Part shown: piece by piece, positions 11,392 through 22,573 of the stretch
Layout: every line of letters starts with the position of its first letter
Numbering within the stretch: position 1 is the stretch's first letter
From: Eurosta solidaginis
Lineage: Eukaryota; Arthropoda; Insecta; Diptera; Tephritidae
DNA: 64,000 bases
Assembly (NCBI RefSeq): GCF_040869045.1
Contig: NC_090321.1
Span: 180,577,596 to 180,641,595 of the forward strand
Reading direction: 5' to 3'
Notes under the pieces: model-generated
The model's database searches: none
What the model saw: only the letters and a program-made list of their open reading frames with translations
Told to the model about the DNA's origin: nothing
Made by a program: the position numbers and the translations under genes

Positions 11392-13495
11392 ATGTCAATT
11401 AAAATCGGAAATAGTAATTTGGTAGATTTATGGTTTGAAACACCCCTTAAAGAAAGATTATCATCAGTCATTTTTGCTTTTGTTTGTGAAAAGTTAACTA
11501 ATGTTGAATTTGATAGAAATAATGTGAGGAAAATTGTTTATAGATTCAGTTATGACATGAACAACAAGTGGAGAGAAGCTGCCTATAAAAAAGAGCGATT
11601 TATTAAATGGAACTCTTCTTGGCTTCAATGGGCAGTCTTTGAAACTGAAGATCCCGATGATTTAATGTATGCCTTGTAGTGTGAAAGTTTGTAATTGAAT
11701 ATAAATTTCAGATACCAAGCACCAGTACGGGAAAAGAGGCAGACCGCAAGTAGAGTTTCAGTAGCTTCAGAAAAGTCAAAATCCCGAAAGATAAGTAAAA
11801 TAATTGAAGAACATAGTAAGGAAGAAATTACTTATGCTGCGCGGAAAGTAAGGAAAGGTGAAAAAGAACCTGATAACACTATAAAGAAGTGTCTTGAGCC
11901 CTTTGAAACGCTGGCCTTATGTTTAGATTTAGATTTATCAGAAGAAAAATATTATAAACTTCGCAAAGTTGTTAATAGTATGCATACGGATTCTTTCCCA
12001 AGCACGTATGAGTTAAGCAAATTCAAACACAATTTAGTACCACATATAGAAGCGACTAAAACTTCAGCAGAAGTGAATTTAAAGGCTTTTCTGCATATTA
12101 CATCAAAACACATCTTAGAAGTTTGTTCAGACAAACACCCAGTGGGCAAACTTATACTTACATGTAAATGGGGAATGGATGGTAGTTCTGGGCACAGTCG
12201 ATATAAGCAAAATTTCTCGGTGGAAGACCTCGCAGATGAATTTATTTTCGTAATTGCTTTTTTACAAATAAAGTTCGTATAAAATCAATTAGTTTCCAAA
12301 GTATATATTGTAAATTTAAAAATTTTTTTTTCACAATTTAAGGCTCATCGATTCCTAATCAGGTAATGAAATATGGGTCAACCGAACTTCTTTCTCTACT
12401 CTCTTATGTAGACTAGTGAAATTTATTTATACGAAAGAAGGAAAAGAGGTAATTCATTCTGATTATAATAAAATGGTTCAGATGATTAATGATTTGGAAT
12501 GCGATATTTTCAAAAATAAGAAGGGAATAGCTGAAATTTCCTACGTCATGCACTGCACTATGATTGACGGTGCAGTAGCTAATGTTTTAACAAACACCAA
12601 TTCTTCGAGCAGATGTTTTATATGTCATGCAAGCCCAACGGAAATGAACAATATTGAACAAAACAAAATACCAAATCCAGATCAATATAAATTTGGGTTA
12701 TCAACCCTCCATTGCTGGACTCGATTCTTTGAATTTTTACTGCACATAGCCTGCCGCCTGCCTTTTAAGAAATGGCAAGTCAGAATAGAAAATAAGGCTA
12801 AATTTATTGAAACTAAAACCCGTATACAAAAAGAATTCAAAGATAAAACAGGTTTGATAATTGATCAAGTCAAGAAAGGGTTTGGCACAACTAATGATGG
12901 AAATACAGCTCGACGTTTTTTTGAAAATATTGACGTTGCCGCAGAAATTACTCGTCTGGATAAGTCTCTAATCAATAGTTTTTTTCTGGTGCTTAGAGTC
13001 CTCTCCTGTGGAAAAGAAATAAAAACCCAAGAGTGTAGTGTTTTGTTGACCGAAACAAGAGAGTTATACCTAAAAAATTATGGTTGGTATAACATGTCAA
13101 GTTCTGTGCATAAAATTTTAGTACATGGATGTGATGTAATTAAATACTTTGATTTACCAATAGGATTTTTATGCTATGTTATGATTTATTTGTCTTAATC
13201 TGTACTTCCACGTTTTTTATCAGGTTCTTTATTAGAAGAAGCCTTAGAATGTTCACACAAAAACATAAGAAAATATCGGCTTAATCATACACGAAAAACT
13301 GGAAGAGTACAAAGCAATACGGATTTAATGACCCGTTTGATATTATCATCCGATCCATTAGTTGCATTTAAAAGAAATATAAAACAGAGAAACAAATATT
13401 CGAAGGATTCTGATCTCAGCTTTAAAAAATATATTGTTGAAAGTGATGAAGCAGACAACGACATGGAATCTTCTGAGGACTCTGAAACTGATTGA
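11392..13495 (+). pseudogene. RAG1/Transib-like transposase, four exons, degenerate
   Basis: Proposed exons are 11392-11666, 11712-12249, 12343-13163 and 13224-13495. Introns 1 (45 bp, phase 2) and 2 (93 bp) are GT-AG; intron 3 (60 bp) ends TTATCAG but begins GA. Motifs in order: WGMDGSSGH (Asp codon 12178-12180, the likely first catalytic Asp, as in RAG1 CDGMGD); CFIC (12614-12625), matching the RAG1 zinc-site CxxC; NDGNTARRFF, like the RAG1 NGNFARK stretch; VHKILVH (HxxxxH, 13109-13126), like RAG1 HKTLAH; and LLEEALECSHKNIRKYR, carrying the candidate catalytic Glu, then an acidic tail. The second catalytic Asp is uncertain (TMIDG is a candidate). Exon 3 needs a frame change near 12360, because the frame with WVNRTSF is shifted from the splice frame. 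Total coding about 635 codons, RAG1-core sized. The start is the first ATG after an AT-rich leader. It is probably non-functional. Confidence 0.65.
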
Positions 13496-13608
13496 TTATA
13501 ATAGTTCTGTTTTTATTTACATAGTCAAGAGCGACTATGCTTTATTTTTTTTACAGAACGGGTAAAATGTAACAAAAAAAAAACCGACTTAATTTTTAAA
13601 ATTAGCGT

Positions 13609-13984
13609 AATACTATGTTCAAACAGAAAAATAAATTGAGGCAACTTCGATTTGAATTGAGTGCTGTTCATACAACTCGATTTAGCTTACACAATGGTAA
13701 TTTGATAGCTGGTTGGCTCATCTCTACAGCAAGAACATACCTTTGTTCAGACTGTCAAAATGTGCGTGTTGGTATTAGGCGAATGAAATGGAATGAAAAC
13801 ATAAAACTTTGGAATTTTTGTGTGTTGTAAGAAAATGTGTTCAATGTTTTGGTTTCATTTTGAGTTTGCCATCTTCTTTTGACAATCCCTACACCAGTGA
13901 AATGAAAAAAATAAAATCAGCTGATGAGATGAGCCCACCATATAGTTCAGCCAAGCGTAACTGACGTTTAAATCTACTCAATAA
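13609..13984. repeat. Unclassified interspersed repeat, copy 2
   Basis: A second copy of the repeat at 4419-4893, sharing ACTATGTTCAAACAG at the left and GACGTTTAAATCTACTCAAT at the right. It interrupts a subterminal repeat unit of the RAG1-like transposon (unit core 13581-13609), so it inserted after that transposon. The frame starting MFKQKNKLRQLR is an unsupported by-product. Confidence 0.65.
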
Positions 13985-14255
13985 ACATACTTTACAAGGT
14001 TGCATTTGCAGTTTGAAACAATTTATTACGCAATTTCTTTTAAATTGGCAATTTATTATTACTATTTGTTATATGATAAATTTCGTAATAAATTACCCAA
14101 ATGGTATAAATTGCCAATTTGGTGTGTCTTTGTACATAGTATAATGTATTAAATTACCCTAATGTAAAGATGCGACAAATTATAACTAAAAATTATATTT
14201 TTCTGAACATTTATAAACAATTATATGCCACATTACAATTTTATATAATAACGTG

Positions 14256-14596
14256 CAAAAACCCGGTTTTTTTTCAATCAGTTCTGGCGAGTACTTCACT
14301 TTTTATAAACATATGTCTACGATGATTATGGCTTATTCGACCTTTTTATCAAATTGTAAAAAAAAATTGTTTTAAATTAATTGGTAACCGGGATTGAATA
14401 ACAGATTTTTTGTCTAAAATTGGCGTGATATAGTCCTTTGAGGTGTGAAGTTTCGGCCCATTCTGACGACTCATTCTACTTATATCAACACATGTCCGCA
14501 ATAACTATTTTCATACAAAAATGCGAGAAAAACTCGGGTTTCTCGAAATGAGTAACCGGTACAGAAAACCCGATTTCATTTTTTAAATTAGCGTGG
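14256..14596 (+). repeat. Subterminal direct repeats of the RAG1-like transposon
   Basis: Diverged units begin with A-rich AAACCCG(A/G)TT and run into TTTTAAATTAGCGTG or AAAATTGGCGTG, then GGTGTGAAGTTTC. Clear anchors: GGTGTGAAG at 14442 and 14595 (153-bp period), and AAAATTAGCG at about 13600 and 14585. An earlier unit starts near 14256. They sit between the transposase 3' end and the right terminal signal. Confidence 0.55.
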
Positions 14597-14629
14597 TGTG
14601 AAGTTTCAGCCAATTCAGACCACTCCTTC

Positions 14630-14668
14630 TATTTTTGTCCATCTTTTGTATGGAGTCGCGGCACTGTG
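14630..14668 (-). repeat. Right terminal signal: 23-RSS-like
   Basis: Read inward on the minus strand: heptamer CACAGTG (14668-14662), 23-nt spacer (14661-14639) whose first six bases CCGCGA and last three TGG match the left spacer, then nonamer ACAAAAATA (14638-14630), identical to the left nonamer. Confidence 0.85.
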
Positions 14669-17261
14669 CCACAGTGCGTTCAAAGAAGGAAATGAAATGT
14701 TTGCGTCTTGCTTTTTTATATAAAGATAAATTTTTTGTCATTTTTACATGTTACTTAAGTAATTTTTAACTTGTATTTGTTTCGTTTTTTTCATTGCTTT
14801 ATTTTGCTGTATATGTTTGTATTTTGACTTATCTCGTACCTTTTCATTAATCAATGCTCGAGCTATATGTATGTACGTATGTATGTATGTATTTAATAAT
14901 TTATAATCTAACACAAAGGCAACATATAATTTTGCCGCAGGTCATGTTTAGACATCAAAACCAATGTGTGGGCGGACAATGTTAAATAGTATAATGGTTG
15001 ATTTATTATGATGTGCACTACAAACATGAATCCTTGACAAAATCATAAATGTGTAATAATGAAAATTATCGAACACTAAAAATGCATTTTGACTGTTTTT
15101 GAAAAAACCGTTCTCTGTAAATAGTTTCTACATTTTGTACGGTACTTTCGTAAACAATGTACAAGTGTTGATTTAGTGATCCAATTATTTCAAAACCAGT
15201 AAAGCTGAACATACTTGCTTTTGGCCGAAAGGCGACGATAAATCAATGTACAAGCAAATGCCTTCACACGTCGATGGGAGGTTAAATACAGTGTTAGGTT
15301 GTGAGCAACGAGATTTATATTAAATCTGTGAATTATTTATTAAACAAAATTAAAAATCATTTAGAAACGCCATTTAACTGGTGCCACATACTTTGCTATT
15401 AGATTTTAATTAAATAGTGGAGTGCGTCGGTCGTTCGTGGAAGAACAAAAGCTTCTGATTCCACTTCAGCATTGTTTTGATAAGAAATTCTGTTTGCAAA
15501 AGTTGCATCAAAAAACCTAAACCAGAAAATAGACCTTAGATATATTACTAACATATTTTCCTTCATATTTGTGTATTGTACTACCCATACTACCGTTAAG
15601 TTCAACTTTCTGCAGGAACAATGAGGTAACAAGATATGTGCGAAGCTGCCATCGTCGATTCAAGGGTTAAGCCGAACTCCATAGCATGCGAATATGTGGC
15701 CTAGTAAATAGTTTCCTGCACCTTTGCTTTGCTCGACATAGGATCCAGGTAGAAAGTCGGTAAGCAATAACTGCGAACCGGTTATTATATTGGATGATTT
15801 TGGGTCTGAAGGTCTCTTCTGTTGAACTTCAACGGATGCTTCCCCATCGAGGCCGCCTCAAAAAGTAATGTTGACCTCTAGCCACAACAAGGAGAGGTGA
15901 TGTGGTAGATGGCTATTTTTCCCGATTTTTTAAACAAACTGCTTACGTCCATGCAGTCAATATGGATTACCCAAATTTTTCTAAAGATGATAAGATAAAA
16001 GAGAGCGAAAAGGGCCGCAGAAAGGGAAAACGGGAGCGTGTGCAAAATGAACGAGCTCCAAGGCGACAGGCGAATCCGAGCATAGAATAAAAATGAAGAA
16101 GGCTGCAAGGAAGAGAGCGTAAAAGAGCCCCCTCACAGTATTGGGCAGCATTACAAAATTGTCAGTGCTGGGGAACCGTATTCGACCCAATATGTAGTCA
16201 AAGCATTAGAAACTTGGCGACGGCAGTTCGCTGACAAAAATGTTGTTGCCAGAACCTTTTCATATTGTGACCGTTATTACGAAGACCAAGATTTTAACAG
16301 AATAAATAGGCAGCTTACACCTGAAGTCGATGGGACCACTTTTAGGAGGCAAAAAGGACCCAGCCCTAGGACTGTGAAACAGGTAGTTAGCACCGATAAG
16401 CCATATACGCGAAGCTAAAGACAGAGGCACTCCAATAGTGTTGAAGCAACTTTCTCGAAAGTTAAGCAGTAGATAAGCGGCGAACAGTAGTTATATACCA
16501 ACAACAGAGAGAACTGATGACGTGGGTGATAAGTCAAATGAAGGTAACATCAGAACTCTCGTATTCTCGTAGAGACAAAAGGGAGGCTATAAGGAAAATT
16601 CGCCTAATCCCGGCTATACCTGATGTTTTGCTAATTTATCGTAACAGTCCATTTTTCATAATTCCTACCAAATGGCGTCGATCGTGACTAGAATGCTGCA
16701 GAACGAACCGCGTAAACAGGTTTCATCATTAGATGCATGCAACAATATCACGACCTTGAGATGGCTTAAGGGTTGCCCTTCAAACGCAAGAACCAAATCA
16801 CACATTTTGAGGTGGTTTATAGCGCACAGATCTACAGAGTATTGGAGCGTGAGTGGTCATCAAAAAAATGCGATATGCTTCCAAACACTCTGCTGTCCGA
16901 GTGGACGGACTCCTCAGACCTAAGTTTAGGTGAGGTATGAGAATATCTAGCAAACTCATATGACAAAACTCTTTGAGAATAAGAATAGAAAAAAACATGC
17001 GCTGGCACGCAATATGCACAATCAATGAAAGGGAATAAGGAACAACTAGGCAATGCATATGTATGTATCAATATACATACGTGTGCTTACATATTAGACT
17101 GGGCCGAAAAAAGCAGCAAAAGTATGCCTCTGTATTTATACATAGCTTAGTTTTGAGGACCTCGACATCTTAAACATATTACTTGAAGCTACCATAAGTT
17201 ACAAAAGTGGACTGAATCGCTAAAATTGCATTCTGTTTCATTTAAAACTCTTCTGTAATTT
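14669..17261. other. no identified gene; short coding-like remnant at ~16190-16419
   Basis: The first kilobase is AT-rich, with a TATG microsatellite at 14864-14893. From about 15640 the base composition rises. A frame at about 16190-16419 reads VVKALETWRRQFADK and DRYYEDQDFNRINRQLTPEV before a stop. This looks like decayed coding sequence, perhaps the first ORF of a retroelement, but I do not recognise the family. Frames at 16672-17058 are overlapping and unsupported. Confidence 0.4.
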
Positions 17262-17592
17262 TAGACTTGCCCAGGGATTAAGGGAGTCTATAAGCGCAAC
17301 CCGATTGACAACCTCCCCTACGCGAGCCGAAGCCTGTCACGAATATAAACGTATCACACAAATGTTTAGCAGGGGAGGCTCTGGCGACCACAAGTTTCTC
17401 ATGGAATTTCATGGTTTGTGATGGGATGGCCTAGAAGGTTCAACGTGGTCATATTTAGTCATTCCCGAGCTGGTCGCGCTTGCACCTTATCGTGCTTGTT
17501 ACCGTCAAGTACGGGATCTACATCCGGCAAAGGACCATCAACTTCGATAATACTTCGAGGAATATCTTTATCGCTACAACAAAAACAACTAA
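17262..17592 (+). repeat. (CAA)n-tailed interspersed repeat, longer copy
   Basis: A run containing CAACCCGATTGACAACCTCC, GGGGAGGCTCTGG, TTCCCGAGCTGGTCGCGCTT and GGATCTACATCCGGCAAAGG, ending TATCGCTACAACAAAAACAAC. The last ~90 bp match 6263-6355, but the hairpin arm is deleted. I recall long versions of this sequence as common in tephritid genomes; its class (LINE 3' region or SINE) is not settled. Confidence 0.6.
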
Positions 17593-17705
17593 AGGCCAAA
17601 GTGGACTTTTTGTCCCAATCTAATCGAATCAAATAACCAAGCTATAATAAAAAATGCATTTCGGCTCTTTCTTTTCTTTGTCTCACCATAATCTTCAAAA
17701 ACAGT

Positions 17706-17916
17706 TGTCACCGACAGTTTGATTGTGAGAGCATTGAGGGCATTCGCTGGTTGACGGTGAAGCAGAACGGTAGTCAGTTCGTGTTACAATCAAGATTCTT
17801 ATTATTTGTATTATAACTTAACCTAAACCTTTTGTTAATTAAATAAACAACTACATGTATTAGTTTTATAAACGTGGTGAGACCATTCATTTTAATTCAT
17901 TTGGACATTCCTGACA
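17706..17916 (+). repeat. 5' LTR
   Basis: 211 bp, TG...CA ends, direct copy of 26431-26641. It contains AATTAAATAAAC, a possible polyadenylation-type AATAAA variant. The upstream CAGT is half of the target duplication. Confidence 0.93.
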
Positions 17917-17931
17917 TCTCAGAATTGGGAT
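17917..17931 (+). promoter_or_regulatory. Primer-binding site, tRNA-Leu type
   Basis: TCTCAGAATTGGGAT directly follows the LTR. It matches 13 of 15 positions of the complement to the 3' acceptor of insect tRNA-Leu as I recall it (TGTCAGAAGTGGGAT), starting a few bases inside the CCA end, as in mdg3-like elements. Confidence 0.6.
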
Positions 17932-18458
17932 GAACATATTTTACATCCATTCCTACATACGAATTGAATTTTCAATCAACGACACAAGCGAGGGGAAAAA
18001 TACCACCTGTAAGCGAATCAACGAATAAATTTAAAAAGAAAAAGAGCAAAAAAGAGATCATTTGCAACAGTTACATACGAAAAGTTACAACGGCGAGTGA
18101 CTTTGCATACGTACACAACAAAAGGTAAACGCAAACGAATCAACAATCGAAGTAGCGAATGTAAGAACACAAGCCGTTAGTTTGTGTGTTTGCAACGACT
18201 TCGATACAAACAAAACGACGAGAACGCAACAACAAAAATAAGACAAAAGCAAGAGTAGATTTTTTTTGTTTTGTGTTTTTGCAACGGCTTAAGCGCAGCG
18301 TATAAGGGGCAGTGGTGTTTATAGCTGCAATATTGAAGAACGTTCTGGAATTCTATGGAGGAGAATTATTATTGTGAGCCATACGGGGTGAACAACAGCG
18401 AGACGTTCAAGAAAACCCAACGTGATTACAAGTGAATTTCTGCAGAACTTAAAAAAAA

Positions 18459-21400
18459 CAAGTAAGGAAGGCTAAGTTCGGGTGTAACCGAACATTACAT
18501 ACTCAGTTGAGAGCTATGGAGACAAAATAAGGAAAATCACCATGTAGGAAAATGAACCTAGGGTAACCCTGGAATGTGGTTGTATGACATGTGTATCAAA
18601 TGGAAGGTATTAAAGAGTATTTTAAAAGAGAGTAAGCCATAGTTCTATGGATGGACGCCATTTAGGGATATCGCCATAAAGGTGGACCAGGGCTGACTCC
18701 AGAATTTGTTTGTACGATATGGGTACCAAATGAAAGGTGTTACTGAGCATTTTAAGAGGGAGTGGGCCTTAGGTCTATCGGTGGACGCCTTTTCGAGATA
18801 TCGCCATTAAGGTGGGCCAGGGGTGACTCTAGAATGTGTTTGTACGATATGGGTATCAAATGAAAGGTGGTAATGAGTATTTTAAAAGGGAATGGGCTTT
18901 AGTTCTATAGGTGAACGCCTTTTCGAGAAATCGCCATAAAGGTGGACCAGGTGTGACTCTAGAATATGTTTGTACGATATGGGTATCAAATGAAAGCAGT
19001 TAATGAGTATTTTGAAAAGGAGTGATCCTTAGTTCCATAGGTGGACGCCGTTTCGAGATATCGCCATAAAGGTGGACCAGGGGTGTCTCTAGAATGTGTT
19101 TGTACGATATGGGAATCAAATGAAAGGTGTTACTGAGCATTTTAAGAGGGAGTGGGCATTAGGTCTATAGGTGGACGCCTTTTCGAGATATCACCATTAG
19201 GGTGGGCCAGGGGTGACTCTAGAATGTTTGTACGATATGGGTATCAAACGAAAAGTGTTACTGAGCATTTTAAGAGGGAGTGGGCATTAGGTCTATAGGT
19301 GGACGCCTTTTCGAAATGTCGCCATTAGGGTGGGCCAGGGGTGACTCTAGAATGTGTTTGTATGATATGGGTATCAAATGAAAGATGGTAATGAGTATTT
19401 TAAAAGGGATTAATCCTTAGTTCTATAGGTGGACGCCTTTTCGAGATATCGCCATAAAGGTGGACCAAGGGTGACTCTAGAATGTTTGTACGATATGGGT
19501 ATCAAACGAAAGGTGTTACTGAGCATTTTAAGAGGGAGTGGGCACAAGGTCTATAGGTGGACGCCTTTTCGAGATATCGCCATTAGTGTGGGCCAGGGGT
19601 GGCTCTAGAATGTTTGTACGATATGGGTATCAAACGAAAGGTGTTGCTGAGCATTTTAAGAGGGAGTGGGCATTAGGTCTATAGGTGGACGCCTTTTCGA
19701 GATATCGCCATTAGGGTGGGCCAGGGGTGACTCTAGAATGTTTGTACGATATGGGTATCAAACGAAAGGTGTTACTGAGCATTTTAAGAGGGAGTGGGCA
19801 TTAGGTCTATAGGTGGACGCCTTTTCGAGATATCGTCATTAGGGTGGGCCAAGGGTGACTCTAGAATGTGTTTGTGCGATATGGGTATCAAACGAATGGT
19901 GTTACTGAGCATTTTAAGAGGGAATGGGCATTAGGTCTATAGGTGGACGCCTTTTCGAGATATCGCCATTAGGGTGGGCCAGGGGTGACTCTAGAATGTT
20001 TGTACGATATGGGTATCAAACGAAAGGTGCTGCTGAGCATTTTAAGAGGGAGTGGGCATTAGGTCTATAGGTGGACGCCTTTTCGAGATATCGCCATTAG
20101 GGTGGGCCAGGGGTGACTCTAGAATGTTTGTACGATATGGGTATCAAACGAAAGGTGTTACCGAGAATTTTAAGAGGGAGTGGGCATTAGGTCTATAGGT
20201 GGACGCCTTTTCGAGATATCTCCATGAGGGTGGGCCAGGGGTGACTCTAGAATGTTTGTACGATATGGGTATCAAACGAAAGGTGTTACTGAGCATTTTA
20301 AGAGGGAGTGGACATTAGGTCTATAGGTGGACGCCTTTTCGAGATATCGCCATTAGGGTGGGCCAGGGGTGACTCTAGAATGTTTGTACGATATGGGTAT
20401 CAAACGAAAGGTGTTGCTGAGCATTTTAAGAGGGAGTGGGCATTAGGTCTATAGGTGGACGCCTTTTCGAGATATCGCCATTAGGGTGGGCCAGGGGTGA
20501 CTCTAGAATGTTTGTACGATATGGGTATCAAACGAAAGGTGTTACTGAGCATTTTAAGAGGGAGTGGGCATTAGGTCTATAGGTGGACGCCTTTTCGAGA
20601 TATCGTCATTAGGGTGGGCCAGGGGTGACTCTAGAATGTGTTTGTGCGATATGGGTATCAAACGAATGGTGTTACTGAGCATTTTAAGAGGGAATGGGCA
20701 TTAGGTCTATAGGTGGACGCCTTTTCGAGATATCGCCATTAGGGTGGGCCAGGGGTGACTCTAGAATGTTTGTACGATATGGGTATCAAACGAAAGGTGT
20801 TGCTGAGCATTTTAAGAGGGAGTGGACATTAGGTCTATAGGTGGACGCCTTTTCGAGATATCGCCATTAGGGTGGGCCAGGGGTGACTCTAGAATGTTTG
20901 TACGATATGGGTATCAAACGAAAGGTGTTACTGAGAATTTTAAGAGGGAGTGGGCATTAGGTCTATAGGTGGACGCCTTTTCGAGATATCGTCATTAGGG
21001 TGGGCCAGGGGTGACTCTAGAATGTGTTTGTACGATATGGATATCAAATTAAAGGTATTAATGAGGGTTTTAGAAGCAAGTGGCCCTTAGATGTATATGT
21101 GAAGGCGTTCTCGCGATATCGACCAAAATGTGGACCAGGTGATCCAGAAAATCATCTGTCGGGTACTGCTAATTTATTTATATATGCAATACCACTAACA
21201 GTATTCCTGCCAAGATTCCAAGGGCTGTTGATTTCGCCTTGTAGAACTTTTTCATTTTCTTCTACTTAATATGATAGGTGTCACACCCATTTTAAAAAGT
21301 TTTTTCCAAAGTTATTTTTTGCGTCAATAAACCAATCCAGTTACCATGCTTCATCCCTTTTTTCGTATTTGGTATAGAATTATGGCATTTTTTTCATTTT

Positions 21401-22457
21401 TCGTAATTTTCGATATCGATAAAGTGGGCGTGGTTATGGTCGGATTTCGGCCATTTTTTATACCAAGATAAAGTGAGTTCATATAAGTACGTGGGCTAAG
21501 TTTAGTAAAGATATATCGGTTTTTGCTCAAGTTATTGTGTTAACGGCCGAGCGGAAGGACAGACGGTGGACTGTGTATAAAAACTGGGCGTGGCTTCCAC
21601 CGATTTTGCCCATTTTCACAGAGAACAGTTATAGTCATAGAATCTATGCCCCTACCAAATTTGAGAAGGATTCGTAAATTTTTGTTCGACTTATGGCATT
21701 AAAAGTATTCTAGACAAACTAAATGAAAATGGGCGGAGCCACGCCCATTTTGAAATTTTCTTTTATTTTTGTATTTTGTTGCATCATATTATTACTGGAG
21801 TTGAATTTTGACTTAATTTACTTATATTCAGTAAAGATATTAAATTTTTTGTTAAAATTTGAATTAAAAAAATTTTTTTTTAAAAAGTGGGCGTGTTCTT
21901 CATCCAATTTTGCTAATTTTTATTCAGCACATATATAGTAATAGTAGTAACGTTCCTGCCAAATTTCATCATGATATCTTCAACGACTGCCAAATTACAG
22001 CTTGCAAAACTTTTAAATTACCTTCTTGTAAAAGTGGGCGGTGCCACTCCCATTGTCCAAAATCTTACTAATTTTCTATTCTGCGTCATAAATTAAACCC
22101 ATCTACGAAGTTTCAATGGCAATGAATTATCGCATTTTTTCGGTTTTTCGAAATTTTCGATATCGAAAAAGTGGGCGTGGTTATAGTCCGATATCGTTCA
22201 TTTTAAATAGCGATCTGAGATGAGTGCCCAGGAATCTACATACCAAATTTAATCAAGATACCTCAAAATTTACTCAAGTTATCGTGTTAACGGACAGACG
22301 GACCGACGGACGGACATGGCTCAATCAAATTTTTTTTCGATACTGATGATTTTGATATATGGAAGTCTATATCTATCTCGATTCCTTTATACCTGTACAA
22401 CCAACCGTTATCCAATCACAGTTAATATACTCTGTGAGCTCTGCTCAACTGAGTATA
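18459..22457 (-). mobile_element. Minisatellite-bearing Helentron/DINE-like element, copy B
   Basis: Reverse orientation relative to copy A. It begins CAAGTAAGGAAGGCTAAG with hairpin GTTCGG-GTGTAA-CCGAAC, then ATACTCAGTTGAGAGC. It ends GAGCTCTGCTCAACTGAGTATA. Flanks join the LTR element's own leader (ACTTAAAAAAAA on the left, AAAAGCAGGCC on the right), so it inserted into that retrotransposon. It contains a 20-unit array and the same 1.3-kb non-repeat arm as copies A, C, D2, E and F. Confidence 0.8.
18560..21150 (-). repeat. ~129-bp tandem array, about 20 units, homogenised
   Basis: Units contain GTGACTCTAGAATG, TACGATATGGGTATCAAA, GGTCTATAGGTGGACGCC and TTTTCGAGATATCGCCATTA, the reverse complement of copy A's unit. 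Units from about 19200 to 21000 are nearly identical. The variant TATCGTCATT recurs at 19831, 20601 (770 bp, six units) and 20987 (386 bp, three units). Confidence 0.9.
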
Positions 22458-22573
22458 AAAAAAAGCAGGCCAATTTTTTCAGTTTTTGGATGACAATTGC
22501 ATGCAGAAAAGTTAATTGCACTATAATATGGGAAAAATGATCAAACACTTTAAAGGTTGATCAAATCAACAAA

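Larger units (their letters stand above)
6404..14668 (+). mobile_element. RAG1/Transib-like DNA transposon with 12/23-RSS ends
   Basis: The two ends share CACAGTGCCGCGA as a 13-bp terminal inverted repeat (6404-6416; reverse complement at 14656-14668) and a second shared block TGGACAAAAATA. The block is set 12 nt from the heptamer on the left and 23 nt on the right. Flanks are CCACG (6399-6403) and CCACA (14669-14673), a 5-bp duplication with one mismatch, matching the 5-bp GC-rich duplications known for Transib and RAG transposition. A RAG1-like transposase remnant lies inside on the plus strand (11392-13495). The 8.27-kb length includes two later insertions: the minisatellite element (7376-11246) and a short repeat (13609-13984), so the original was about 4 kb. 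AT-rich sequence at 6432-7375 holds no recognisable gene; no RAG2-like frame is seen. Confidence 0.8.

Noticed and set aside
13500..14255. A second transposon gene after the RAG1-like one
   Set aside because: The only frame (13615-13830) belongs to a dispersed repeat also present at 4.4 kb.
16798..17071. Overlapping minus-strand frames of 79-86 codons
   Set aside because: They overlap each other and a plus frame, with no domain and no repeat support.
18560..21150. Regular repeats suggesting a CRISPR array
   Set aside because: Units are contiguous ~129-bp tandem repeats without unique spacers, in eukaryotic transposon sequence.
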